In this document: positions 47,363-55,600 of the stretch, one piece after another
How positions within the stretch are numbered: the stretch's first letter is position 1
Layout of the letters: each line of letters opens with the position of its first letter
Source: Alteriqipengyuania lutimaris
GTDB lineage: Bacteria > Pseudomonadota > Alphaproteobacteria > Sphingomonadales > Sphingomonadaceae
DNA length: 64,000 bases
Direction: 5' to 3'
Assembly: GCF_003363135.1 (NCBI RefSeq)
Contig: NZ_QRBB01000001.1
Coordinates: 434,001-498,000, forward strand
Notes under the pieces: model-generated
Databases searched by the model: none
What the model saw: only the letters and a program-made list of their open reading frames with translations
Told to the model about the DNA's origin: nothing
Made by a program: the position numbers and the translations under genes

Positions 47363-47490
47363 GACTCGACGCTCTTAACCCGCAAAATGCCCGACTCGCC
47401 AAAAAGGATTGTGGAAAGCCGATTTGTAACAGGCTTGACGCTTTTGCAGGCAAGTGGTCCTTTCATCGCATCAGGGAGGACACAAGCGAA

Positions 47491-48099
47491 GTGTTCAAGG
47501 CCGATCTGATCGAACGCGCGGCCCAGTTCCGCAGCGCAGATGAAGACCCGACGAGGAATTTGTCGGCATGCCCGACACTTGTTCTCAACGCGGACTATAC
47601 GCCGCTGTCCTATTACCCATTGTCGATCTGGCCGTGGCAGACCGCGATCAAGGCGATCTTCCTCGAACGCGTGGACGTGGTGGCGAGCTACGAGCGCGAG
47701 GTGCATTCGCCATCGCTCGACATGAAGCTGCCATCCGTGATCGCGCTCCGGCAATTCGTGAAGCCGTCCGAGTTTCCCGCCTTCACCCGCTTCAACCTGT
47801 TCCTGCGCGACCGCTTCACCTGCCAGTATTGCGGCAGCCCCAGCCACCTGACCTTCGACCACGTCGTCCCGCGCCGCCTCGGCGGGAAGACCACGTGGGA
47901 GAACATCATCACCGCCTGCGCGCCGTGCAACATGAAGAAGGGCGGGCGCACGCCCAAGCAGGCCGGGATGAAGCTGATGCTCGAGCCGATCCGGCCGACC
48001 AGCTGGCAGCTGCAGCAGCACGGCAAGAGCTTCCCTCCCAACTACCTCCACGAAACATGGCGCGACTGGCTCTACTGGGACATCGAGCTGGAGGAGTAG
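47491..48099 (+). CDS. HNH endonuclease
   Basis: The 202-residue protein carries an HNH site with two zinc knuckles: FTCQYCG near 110, then HLTFDHVVPRRLGG for the catalytic His pair, NIITACAPCNMKKGG for Asn and the second CxxC. About 95 residues precede it, with NADYTPLSYYPLSIWPWQTAIKAIFLERVDVVASY, the conserved opening of a stand-alone bacterial HNH family with no established function. The start is GTG at 47491, with GGGAGGA ten bases upstream. It appears to be transcribed alone. Confidence 0.92.
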   Translation: MFKADLIERAAQFRSADEDPTRNLSACPTLVLNADYTPLSYYPLSIWPWQTAIKAIFLERVDVVASYEREVHSPSLDMKLPSVIALRQFVKPSEFPAFTRFNLFLRDRFTCQYCGSPSHLTFDHVVPRRLGGKTTWENIITACAPCNMKKGGRTPKQAGMKLMLEPIRPTSWQLQQHGKSFPPNYLHETWRDWLYWDIELEE

Positions 48100-48123
48100 G
48101 CGCCGCGGTGGCACACCGACCGG

Positions 48124-48141
48124 GGTGTTTTTCGAAACACC
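48124..48141. other. UUCG-loop hairpin after the HNH gene
   Basis: Arms GGTGTTT and AAACACC close a TTCG tetraloop 25 bases after the HNH stop. It is likely a 3'-end stability structure; no strong U-tract follows immediately. Confidence 0.5.
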
Positions 48142-48378
48142 GCATGCTGATTTATCCTTTTGGAAGCAGCGGTTCGACTGCGCCGGCGCAACCTTCGGTG
48201 TCACCTTAGCGCAATGTCCGGGCTGTGTGCGAAAGCGAGCCATCGGCGCATGCCTCGCATGGCGGTCGGACTGTAGGACAGCGAAATCATGCCGCGAGCT
48301 GCGGAGGTTTTCGGCCTCCCGGTACCCTTGAGCCCGCATTTCGAGTAGCGTAATTTGCGCCGTCGAAGGAGAAAACCG

Positions 48379-49209
48379 CTGGCACAGCATCCCATCCTTG
48401 TTGCAACCGACTTCGAACCCCGCTCCGACCGCGCGGTGGATCGCGCCGTCCGGCTCGCGCGCGACACCGGGCGCGAGCTGGTGGTGGTCCATGCGGTCGA
48501 GGACCCGGACATCGCCCAAACCGGGCCTTCGCTGGAGGACCGCGTGGCCTCAGTCATGCCGGCGAATGCGGGCAAATATCGCTGCCTGTTCCCCGAAGGC
48601 TCCGCCCCCCGCGCGATCGCGCAGGCGGTGGAAGACGAAGACGCCTTCTGCCTCGTCATCGGTGTGGCGCGCTACAATTCGGTGGGCGACTTTTTCCTCG
48701 GCACGGCGGTCGACCTGCTGCTGCGCCGCTCGCCCTACCCCGTGCTGGTCGCCAAGGAGCGGCCGCGCGCGGCTTACGAGCACATCGTCATCGGAACCGA
48801 CCTGTCCGATGCATCGAAGCGCGGCGTGGAGGCGGCGGTCCGCATGTTCCCGCAGGCGCAACTGCACCTCGTCCATGCATTCCACGTGCCCTACGAGGCA
48901 TGGCAGAACGCGGAATATGTCCGCGACGAACTGGAATCCTCGGCGCAGGAAAAATGCGACGGCTTCACCGAGCAGCTGGACGTGTCCCCGGCATGCCGCG
49001 CGAAGATGACGATCGAGCTGGTCGAAGGATTGCCGCTCACCGCCATCAACAAGACGATCCGCAAGTATGACGCGCGTCTGTGTGCGCTGACCTCGCATGG
49101 CTACGGCGGCCTGCGCCAGGCGCTCATCGGCAGCACGGTGAGCGATCTGCTGAAGACCCTCACCGTCGATACGCTGGTGATCCACCCGGAGCACGAGAGC
49201 GGGGATTAG
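48379..49209 (+). CDS. Tandem universal stress protein (UspA)
   Basis: The 276-residue protein has two Usp domains: PILVATDFEPRSDRAVDRAVRLA with VIGVARYNSVGDFFLGTAVDLLLRR, then HIVIGTDLSDASKRGVEAAV with ALTSHGYGGLRQALIGSTVSDLLK. The second keeps an ATP-binding G-x2-G-x9-G(S/T) pattern; the first is less exact. No ATG or GTG fits the beginning. GAAGGAG (48365-48371) lies at proper distance from a CTG at 48379, which I take as start. A TTG at 48355 would add eight mostly basic residues and place that ribosome site inside the gene. Confidence 0.85.
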   Translation: MAQHPILVATDFEPRSDRAVDRAVRLARDTGRELVVVHAVEDPDIAQTGPSLEDRVASVMPANAGKYRCLFPEGSAPRAIAQAVEDEDAFCLVIGVARYNSVGDFFLGTAVDLLLRRSPYPVLVAKERPRAAYEHIVIGTDLSDASKRGVEAAVRMFPQAQLHLVHAFHVPYEAWQNAEYVRDELESSAQEKCDGFTEQLDVSPACRAKMTIELVEGLPLTAINKTIRKYDARLCALTSHGYGGLRQALIGSTVSDLLKTLTVDTLVIHPEHESGD

Positions 49210-49223
49210 GACGGGGCGCGGGT

Positions 49224-49261
49224 CGTCATTCCGAGGAGCGCAGCGACGAAGCCATCCATGG
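49224..49261. repeat. REP-like dispersed repeat
   Basis: The stretch beginning GTCATTCCGAGGAGCGCAGC and running into GACGAAGCCATCC is a very common bacterial dispersed repeat, often seen as HSEERSDEAI when translated. It lies in the 60-base gap between convergent usp and kynU. Confidence 0.75.
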
Positions 49262-49269
49262 TGCCGCGC

Positions 49270-50481
49270 TTATGTTACCGCCGCGCGCTCCTGAAAGCGC
49301 GGCTCCTGCCATTCGCCGGTTTCGAGAACTTCGGCCAGATGGCGCGCAGCCTCGGCGATATCCTCGAACCTGAGATAGGCGGGCGCGAAGCCGAGGCGCA
49401 GGATATCGGGATCGCGGAAGTCGCCGATCACACCGCGCGCGATCAGAGCCTGCGACAGCGCGTAGGCGTTGTCGTGCCGGAAGCTCAGCTGGCTGCCGCG
49501 ATGCGCGGGGTCGCGCGGGCTGACCAGATCGAGGTCGAGATCGGCCACGCACTCCAGAAAGAATTCGCTCAGCGCACGCGATTTGGCGACCAGGGCGTCC
49601 ATCCCGATCTCGGCGATCAGCTCCACGCCGCTTTCGAGCGCCGCCATTGCCAGTACCGGGGGGGTGCCCGCCAGCAGGCGGGTGACGCCGGGTGCGGGCT
49701 CGTATTGGTCGGAGAAGGCGAAGGGCTTCGCGTGTCCGAACCAGCCGGTCAGCGGCTGGGTGAAGGTGCCGTGGTGCCGCTCGGCGACGAAGGCATAGGC
49801 GGGCGCGCCGGGGCCGCCGTTGAGGTACTTGTAGCCGCAGCCCACAGCGAGATCGGCACCCGCGCCGTTCAGGTCCACCGGCACCGCGCCGCCCGAATGC
49901 GAGAGGTCCCACAGGACGATCGCGCCGACATCGTGCGCTGCCTTGGTCAGCGCCGCCATGTCGAACATTTCGCCGGTCTTGTAGTGGACATGCGTGAGCA
50001 GCAGCAGCGCGACGCTTTCGTCCAGCGCCTCGATCATCTTGTCGCGCTGCGCCAGCCTCTGCTCGACGCCCGGCTGGCCCTGGATCATGTAGAGGTCGGT
50101 CGGGAAATTGCCCGGCTCGCTCAGCACCACCTTGCGGTCCGGATTGAGCGAGAGCGCCGCGCCGATCAGCTTGGCAAGGTTTATCGAGACCGAATCGCAT
50201 GCGATCACCTCGTGCGGCTGGGTGCCGATGAGCGGGGCGATCCTGGCGCCGACGCGCTGGGGCATACCGATCCAGTCGGCGTCGTTCCAGCTACGGATCA
50301 GGCCTTCGCCCCACTCGCCGTCGATCACGGTGCGCAGCCTCTCGCGCGTCGCCCTGGGCAGGGGGCCGAGCGAATTGCCGTCGAGGTAGATCACTCCCTC
50401 GGGCAGATCGAACCGGTCTCGGAAATGCGCGATGGCGTCGGTTGCATCGCGTTCGCGCGCACGGTCCAGCATGTCACTCAT
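49270..50481 (-). CDS. kynU: Kynureninase
   Basis: The 403-residue PLP enzyme cleaves kynurenine to anthranilate and alanine. It shows IYLDGNSLGPLPRATRERL, the PLP-phosphate region with LWDLSHSGGAVPVDL, and the Schiff-base Lys in VGCGYKYLNGGPGAP. The C-terminal RGSQLSFRHDNAY completes the pattern. The ATG at 50481 overlaps the kynB stop by eight bases. It is the last gene of a kynA-kynB-kynU operon. Confidence 0.97.
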   Translation of the reverse strand: MSDMLDRARERDATDAIAHFRDRFDLPEGVIYLDGNSLGPLPRATRERLRTVIDGEWGEGLIRSWNDADWIGMPQRVGARIAPLIGTQPHEVIACDSVSINLAKLIGAALSLNPDRKVVLSEPGNFPTDLYMIQGQPGVEQRLAQRDKMIEALDESVALLLLTHVHYKTGEMFDMAALTKAAHDVGAIVLWDLSHSGGAVPVDLNGAGADLAVGCGYKYLNGGPGAPAYAFVAERHHGTFTQPLTGWFGHAKPFAFSDQYEPAPGVTRLLAGTPPVLAMAALESGVELIAEIGMDALVAKSRALSEFFLECVADLDLDLVSPRDPAHRGSQLSFRHDNAYALSQALIARGVIGDFRDPDILRLGFAPAYLRFEDIAEAARHLAEVLETGEWQEPRFQERAAVT

Positions 50482-51106
50482 CGGGCAGCTCCCGCAGCAC
50501 CGCGCGGCACAGGCCCGCGTCGCCGCCGCCGACTTTCAGCGGGAGCGCGATCAGCTCGTAATGGTCCTCGGGCACGTTATCGAGGACCAGCCCTTCGAGG
50601 ATGCGCATGCCGTGCTTCAGCACCGCGAGATGCGCGTCCATCGTCTTGCTCTCCTGCGGGTCGACCGAGGGCGCGTCGGTGCCGATCAGGACCACGCCAT
50701 GCGCGGCGAGCCACTCGATGACCTCTGCGGAAATCGGCAGCCAGTCGGATCGCCATTCGTCGTGCGGAAACGCATCCCACGTGCGGAACAGCACGCGGTT
50801 GGCGTAGTCGAGCCGCGGCAGGTCGCCGATATCGATCTCGCCTTCGACGCCGCGCGCATCGACCACGATGCAGGTGCCCAGATACGGGTCGAGGCTCATG
50901 CTGGCCGCATCCGCTCCATCCGCCGCGTAATGCAGCGGCGCGTCGGCATGGGTGCCCGAATGGGTGGACATGGTCATCCGCCCGACATTGACCGGCGATC
51001 CTTCCTCCATTTTCCACGTCCGCTCGAACGCGAATTCGGTATCGCCCGGCCACACGGGCAGCCCGGGGCGCAGGACCTGCGAGATATCCCAGATCTTGCG
51101 GCTCAC
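50474..51106 (-). CDS. kynB: Kynurenine formamidase
   Basis: The 210-residue cyclase-family hydrolase turns N-formylkynurenine into kynurenine. The metal-binding motif THSGTHADAPLHY is near 48-60, and GTDAPSVDPQESKTMDAH follows. It starts with GTG at 51106 in a GTGA overlap with the kynA stop and ends inside the kynU start, so all three genes are translationally coupled. Confidence 0.96.
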   Translation of the reverse strand: MSRKIWDISQVLRPGLPVWPGDTEFAFERTWKMEEGSPVNVGRMTMSTHSGTHADAPLHYAADGADAASMSLDPYLGTCIVVDARGVEGEIDIGDLPRLDYANRVLFRTWDAFPHDEWRSDWLPISAEVIEWLAAHGVVLIGTDAPSVDPQESKTMDAHLAVLKHGMRILEGLVLDNVPEDHYELIALPLKVGGGDAGLCRAVLRELPDE

Positions 51107-51921
51107 AACGCCGTCCTGACCGACAGCAGTTCGGGGAAGAAGACTTCCTTCAGCACGCCCTCGAGATAGCCGACGCCCGCGGTCCCGCCGGTGCCCTTCT
51201 TGAAGCCGATAATGCGCTCGACCGTCTTGAGGTGTCCGAAGCGCCAGCGCTGGAAGTGGTATTCGAGGTCGACCAGCTTTTCGGCCAGCTCGTACAGGTC
51301 CCAGTGATCATGCGGGTTGGAATAGATTTGCGCCCACACCGCCTCGACCGCCTCGGACTTGTCCCAGCTTCCCTCCCGATCGCGGGTCAGCACCTTGTCG
51401 GGAATGGCGAAGCCGCGCCGGGCGAGCAGCTTCATCGTCTCGTCGTAGAGGCTGGGCCGGGCAAGCTCGGCGCGCAGCTTCTCCGCCACGTCGGGCACCG
51501 CCTCGTGCATCGTCACCATGTTCGGCTTGCGCCCGCCGAGGATGAATTCCATCAGCCGGTACTGGGCGGACTGGAACCCGCTGGATGTGCCCAGATGCGG
51601 GCGCAGCAGCGAATAGTCGTGCGGGGTCATCGTGCTCAGCACGTTCCAGCTCTGGATCAGCTGCTCCTGCGCGCGGGCCACGCGGGCGAGCATCTTGAAG
51701 GCGGGGCGCAGGCGGTCGGCCGCAATCGCCTCGCGCGCCGCGAACAGCTCGTGCAGGCACAGCTTGAGCCACAGCTCGCTCGCCTGGTGGACGATGATGA
51801 ACAGCATCTCGTCCTGCGCATCGGAACGTGGATGCTGCGCGGCGAGGATGCGGTCGAGATCGAGGTAGGAGGCGTAGGTGACGTCTCCTTCGGGTGTATC
51901 GGTTGGTGTGTCTGCTGCCAT
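51103..51921 (-). CDS. kynA: Tryptophan 2,3-dioxygenase
   Basis: The 272-residue haem enzyme opens the indole ring of tryptophan. The N-terminal LLAAQ-like DRILAAQHPRSDAQDEMLFIIVHQASELWLK carries the substrate-region Phe and His, and DLEYHFQRWRFGHLKTVERIIG contains the haem-ligand His. RPHLGTSSGFQSAQYR is another signature. ATG at 51921 was preferred to GTG at 51927. It is the first gene of the kyn operon, leading from tryptophan to anthranilate for catabolism or as a precursor. Confidence 0.97.
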   Translation of the reverse strand: MAADTPTDTPEGDVTYASYLDLDRILAAQHPRSDAQDEMLFIIVHQASELWLKLCLHELFAAREAIAADRLRPAFKMLARVARAQEQLIQSWNVLSTMTPHDYSLLRPHLGTSSGFQSAQYRLMEFILGGRKPNMVTMHEAVPDVAEKLRAELARPSLYDETMKLLARRGFAIPDKVLTRDREGSWDKSEAVEAVWAQIYSNPHDHWDLYELAEKLVDLEYHFQRWRFGHLKTVERIIGFKKGTGGTAGVGYLEGVLKEVFFPELLSVRTAL

Positions 51922-51964
51922 GGGCACAGGCTCTAGCGTGCCGCCGCGCGCGCGCCAAATCCGC

Positions 51965-52381
51965 TCAGCGATCGATCACGGTCACGTGCGGGTGGTGCTT
52001 CGACAGGTATTTCTTGACGATCCTGAGGTTGCGCGAATTGGACCGGAAGGCGAAGTCGAACGCGTCGCCCAGAAACGGAACGAAACCGATCACGCCGTCG
52101 AAGGCGACATTCCCCGCCATGCGCGCCATGTGCCGCTTCGGCATTTTGAGGTTGCGGGCCTCCCACACGATGTAGGTCCCCATCGCGACGCCGAAAATGT
52201 CGCCGAGAACGGGGATGAGGCCGATCAGCGCATCCATCCCGACCTCATAGTTGAGCCCGGGGATCGTCATGCTGCGCTCGGTCAGCTGCTCCATCATCTG
52301 GATGCGGCGATAGATCGAAGCCGGGTCACTGCCTGCGGGCACTTCCATGCCCATCAGATTCATCGTTCGCGTATCGTCCAT
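51965..52381 (-). CDS. DUF4112 family protein
   Basis: The 138-residue protein matches DUF4112: TERSMTIPGLNYEVGMDALIGLIPVLGDIFGVAMGTYIVWEARN followed by DGVIGFVPFLGDAFDFAFRSN, a repeated GLIPVLGD/GFVPFLGD motif probably in two membrane hairpins. Function is unknown. ATG at 52381 with GGGGA upstream was chosen over a TTG five codons earlier. It lies 43 bases upstream of kynA on the same strand and could lead that transcript. Confidence 0.88.
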   Translation of the reverse strand: MDDTRTMNLMGMEVPAGSDPASIYRRIQMMEQLTERSMTIPGLNYEVGMDALIGLIPVLGDIFGVAMGTYIVWEARNLKMPKRHMARMAGNVAFDGVIGFVPFLGDAFDFAFRSNSRNLRIVKKYLSKHHPHVTVIDR

Positions 52382-52439
52382 TCGATTCGTCCCCAAATGA
52401 AAGAGGCCCGTACGAAAAAGGCCGTTCAGGAGGTCCGGT

Positions 52440-53915
52440 TTACCATAGCTCTACCCCTGCCAACGCAGAAAGCGGATGTCGGGCCCACGGATTTTCCGAA
52501 AATCCTTCAAGCCCGCTGCGCACCAGCGACCAGCGGACCGGCGCGCCCAGCGGAATATACGCCTCCTGCGCGATCAGCGCCCCCTCGGCCTCGACCAGCA
52601 GGTTTGCCGCTTCGTCTGCGTTGGCCGCGAACAGCGACTGGGTGACGAGCGAATCGGCATCGGGCGAACAGGGGCCGGGCAACAGCGCGCAGTTGAACTG
52701 GTTGAGGAACCAGCGCGCGCTGGGATAGCGGGCGGTCCGGTCGATCATGACGAGGTCCGCACCTTCGGCGAACTGGACCCGGCGCAGCTCCACCCCGATC
52801 GCCGCCAGGTCGAGCGAGAGGGCATTCATCAACCGGTCCGAGCCGGGCCCGTCGGGCAGCCACAGGCGCAACCGTGCCTCCTGTCCGGTCGCACGGCTCC
52901 ATTCGGTGACGCGGGTACGGGCCTGCTCGCGACGCGCATCGAGCGAAAGGCCCGGCCACCGCTCCGTGAGTGCCCCCGCTTCGGAGGGAAGGTTGCGAGG
53001 CACGATCTGCGCGCTGGGCTGCCATCCGCCCACGCTGAACTGTTCGAGCAGGGCCGGCCGGTCGATCGCCATCGAGATCGCCTCGCGATTCTCGGCCTCG
53101 GCGAGGAAGCCCTGATCGTTGGTGACCACCATCCCGAACAGCCCCAGTGCGGGATCGAGCCGGATCGTCCCGCGCGACAGCGGGCCGGTGTCGGCCAGGG
53201 GCAGGGTGAAGATGGTGCCGTCGAGCAATGCGGCCGCCTGCCCCGCGGCGAAGGCGCGGTTGGCATCCTCCCCGCCCATTGCCCTCAGGCGAAGGGTCAT
53301 GCCGCGAACCTCGTCCTCCATTTCCGGCAGGCCGATCTCTTCGGGCTCGGTCGGCTCCAGCACCGCCACCGCGCCTTCGCGCGTCAGCCGCATCGGACCG
53401 ATCGATTCGCCGTCGCGGGTGATCGCCAGTTCGGGCTGGGCGAGCAGCTGGAGGAATTCGGGCATCGGCCCGGTCAGGCGGATCTCGATGACCCGGTTGG
53501 TCATCGCGCGGATCTCGTCGACCTTGCGCAGGTCGAGACCGAGCGAGGTGCCCCGCAGCTCGCGAATGGTGTCGAGCAGGCTCGTGCGCGCCTCCTGCGC
53601 GGTCAAAGGCTCGCCGTCGGGCCAAGTGACCTGCCGCAGGCGGAAGATGAAGCTGCGGCCGTCCTCGGTCACGATCCAGCTTTCGCCGAGCGCGGGCACG
53701 ACCTCGCCTTCCGCGTTGAGCGCGACGATGCCCGAGCTGGTCGCGTCGCGCACCATCTGCGCGCCGGGCGAGAGGCGCAGGCCATCCTCGAAGATCGATT
53801 CGGGCGCGGCGATGGTGACGACCGGCAGGCCGTCCGCATCCTCGCTGCTGCCGCAGGCTGCGAGCAGCGCGGCGAGCGCAAGGGTTACAATGGAATGTGG
53901 AAGCAGTCGGGCCAT
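52440..53915 (-). CDS. Family 5 solute-binding lipoprotein (peptide ABC transporter type)
   Basis: The 491-residue protein has a lipoprotein signal ending LAALLAACGSS. The mature part has the family order: LGESWIVTEDGRSFIFRLR QVTWPDGEPLTAQE is the SBP_bac_5 start, and FGMVVTNDQGFLAEAENREAISMAIDRPALLEQ the usual helix. No permease or ATPase genes are adjacent, so it is an orphan binding protein; the ligand is unknown and may not be a peptide. Compared with typical members it is slightly short. The start ATG at 53915 defines the signal peptide. Confidence 0.88.
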   Translation of the reverse strand: MARLLPHSIVTLALAALLAACGSSEDADGLPVVTIAAPESIFEDGLRLSPGAQMVRDATSSGIVALNAEGEVVPALGESWIVTEDGRSFIFRLRQVTWPDGEPLTAQEARTSLLDTIRELRGTSLGLDLRKVDEIRAMTNRVIEIRLTGPMPEFLQLLAQPELAITRDGESIGPMRLTREGAVAVLEPTEPEEIGLPEMEDEVRGMTLRLRAMGGEDANRAFAAGQAAALLDGTIFTLPLADTGPLSRGTIRLDPALGLFGMVVTNDQGFLAEAENREAISMAIDRPALLEQFSVGGWQPSAQIVPRNLPSEAGALTERWPGLSLDARREQARTRVTEWSRATGQEARLRLWLPDGPGSDRLMNALSLDLAAIGVELRRVQFAEGADLVMIDRTARYPSARWFLNQFNCALLPGPCSPDADSLVTQSLFAANADEAANLLVEAEGALIAQEAYIPLGAPVRWSLVRSGLEGFSENPWARHPLSALAGVELW

Positions 53916-53965
53916 GTCGGCCAAGGCTCTAGCAGCCTCGCGCGCGCCGGTCAGCGCGCTAATCG

Positions 53966-54337
53966 TCAGATCTTGCGCAGCGATCCCTCGGGCTTGGCCG
54001 AACTCGGCGCAATGCTCGACGGGCGGGTGTAACGGGGCGTCTTGTCCCCGCCGGTTACGGTCCCTCGGACCTTCTTCGAATCGATCTCGTGGTCGAAGAC
54101 GACGCCGAATCGATTGTCCTGCGTCCATGCCACCGAACCCTTGATCCGGCCGATATTGCGCAGCTCGATCCCCAGCCGCATGCCCCGTTCGACGAAGATC
54201 GGTGCCTCCGCCATCATGCCCCCATCCGACAGGTTGCGCACTTTCACGCGTACGGGCTCGTCCGAGTCGGCAAGCGTGAGATCGGCGGACAGGAAAAGGC
54301 TGTCGCGCTTCAGCGATCGGGTCTCGATGGCAGTCAT
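53966..54337 (-). CDS. PilZ-domain protein
   Basis: The 123-residue protein has a PilZ fold with a basic N-terminal segment (RSLKRDSLFL) and VRNLSDGGMMAEAP, the second c-di-GMP motif. The first RxxxR motif reads R-S-L-K-R, which fits. A flexible tail with PSSIAPSSAKPEG follows. It probably binds cyclic di-GMP and affects motility, surface or polysaccharide functions. It starts 147 bases downstream of dksA on the same strand. Confidence 0.85.
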   Translation of the reverse strand: MTAIETRSLKRDSLFLSADLTLADSDEPVRVKVRNLSDGGMMAEAPIFVERGMRLGIELRNIGRIKGSVAWTQDNRFGVVFDHEIDSKKVRGTVTGGDKTPRYTRPSSIAPSSAKPEGSLRKI

Positions 54338-54484
54338 GAAGCGTAGGTAACCTTCGGCGCTAGAATGGACAAATCGCGAGCATTGCCGGTGCTCCTCGTC
54401 CTTCTAGACCACGACAGCCTAAAGAAGTTTAAACGTCGCTTTACCGAGTTTGCTTGGGCGGCAGGGCCCGCCCGCACCCGCGCG

Positions 54485-54943
54485 TCAGTCGTTGCGGGAA
54501 ATCTTCTCGCGCCGCTCGTGCGCCTCCTGCGCCTCGACCGTCATCGTCGCCACGGGGCGCGCGATCAGGCGCTGCAGGCCGATCGGATCGCCGCTCACTT
54601 CGCAATAGCCGTATTCGCCTTCGTCGATCCGCCGCAGAGCCGCTTCGATCTTGGAGATCAGCTTGCGCTGCCGGTCGCGCGTGCGCAGTTCGATACCCCA
54701 GTCGGTCTCGCTCGATGCGCGGTCAGTCAGGTCGGGTTCGCGCAGCGGCGTGTCCTGCAGGTTCTGCAAGGTGCCGCCCGCTTCGGAATGCAGCGAACGC
54801 TTCCATTCGATCAGCAGCTTTCGGAAGAACTGCTGCTGGCGTTCGTTCATGTACTCTTCGTCGTCGTGCGGCACATAATCTGCCGGCAGGGCCTGGTTTG
54901 CCCGGGCAAGAATTTCACCGTCGGAAAGCGCCGTTGCGGCCAT
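54485..54943 (-). CDS. dksA: DksA-type transcription factor with degenerate zinc finger
   Basis: The 152-residue protein has the DksA coiled-coil region (YMNERQQQFFRKLLIEWKRSL ... RIDEGEYGYCE) and the tip aspartates region DLTDRASSETDWGIELR, needed to act on RNA polymerase with ppGpp. The zinc finger is largely lost: YGYCEVSGDPIGLQRLIARPVATMTVEAQEAHERRE keeps only the first of four cysteines. Such cysteine-poor forms are normal in alphaproteobacteria. It lies upstream of PilZ on the minus strand. A GC-rich hairpin near 54458-54475 may end its transcript. Confidence 0.95.
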   Translation of the reverse strand: MAATALSDGEILARANQALPADYVPHDDEEYMNERQQQFFRKLLIEWKRSLHSEAGGTLQNLQDTPLREPDLTDRASSETDWGIELRTRDRQRKLISKIEAALRRIDEGEYGYCEVSGDPIGLQRLIARPVATMTVEAQEAHERREKISRND

Positions 54944-55255
54944 GCCAGTCCTCTACCTTTGCGGTCCCACCCGTGACCGACGCCGCGCCGCCGTTGGGGA
55001 CTGCGGCACAAACGTCGCGCCGCGGCTCTTAGCAGGCATCGATGTGCGAACAAGCGCTTATCCCGGACGCGGCCATCTGAAAGCGCTCTATAATGCAATA
55101 TGAAGGCATACGGCGGTTCGGTGTTGCAGAGCTGCCGCAGGACGGCGGCGTATCTGATCTGCGACGCCTTAATCGCTTGTTTACCATAACTCGCTTCAAG
55201 GGGTCAGCCGGTGAAGACCTGCACGTGAAGGGGACGCAAAAACAATAAGGGGATA
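54944..55255. other. Divergent region dksA / Sel1-like gene
   Basis: These 312 bases have no coding frame I can support. The left half is GC-rich. The right half contains a CtrA-like box (55169-55185) and AAGGGG before the Sel1-like start. A promoter for dksA should also be here, but no convincing box was seen. Confidence 0.5.
55169..55185 (+). promoter_or_regulatory. CtrA-like box upstream of Sel1-like gene
   Basis: TTAA-TCGCTTG-TTTACC matches TTAA-N7-TTAACC with one mismatch and lies 71 bases before the start codon, in a good position for CtrA control. Confidence 0.45.
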
Positions 55256-55585
55256 ATGATGCGACTGACAGCGATTGAGACGGCCACCGCGCAACCGGCG
55301 GCCAACGACGTGGCCGACCTGGCGATCGCACGCCTGATCGCCGCCGCCGCCGACGGCGATATCGAAGCATGCTACGAACTGGGGGTCACCTGGTCGACCG
55401 GCGCACATGGCGTCGATTGCGACCTTGTCGAAGCGCACCAATGGTTCAATCTCGCCGCTTCGCAGGGCCATCGCGAGGCCGCATGGTGCCGGGCCGACAT
55501 CTCCGACGAGATGACCGCGCGCCAGATCGCCGAAGCGCAGCGCCGTGCGCGCCAGTGGCTAAACGACCAGCGCCGCTGCGCCTGA
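55256..55585 (+). CDS. Small Sel1-repeat-like protein
   Basis: The 109-residue protein carries a Sel1/TPR-like unit: AAADGDIEACYELGVTWSTGAHGVDCDLVEAHQWFNLAASQGHREAAW has the alpha-alpha hairpin spacing with G.. and A..W/Y..A. A basic Arg-rich helix with ARQIAEAQRRARQWL ends it. No signal peptide is seen, so it is probably cytosolic and binds a partner protein. AAGGGG precedes two adjacent ATGs at 55256 and 55259. A CtrA-like box lies upstream. Confidence 0.75.
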   Translation: MMRLTAIETATAQPAANDVADLAIARLIAAAADGDIEACYELGVTWSTGAHGVDCDLVEAHQWFNLAASQGHREAAWCRADISDEMTARQIAEAQRRARQWLNDQRRCA

Positions 55586-55600
55586 CCTGCGCCTGATTCG

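Noticed and set aside
48555..48600. GTCATGCCGGCGAATGCGGG resembling a dispersed repeat inside the usp gene
   Set aside because: It is in frame within the first Usp domain and no second arm follows; probably coding coincidence.
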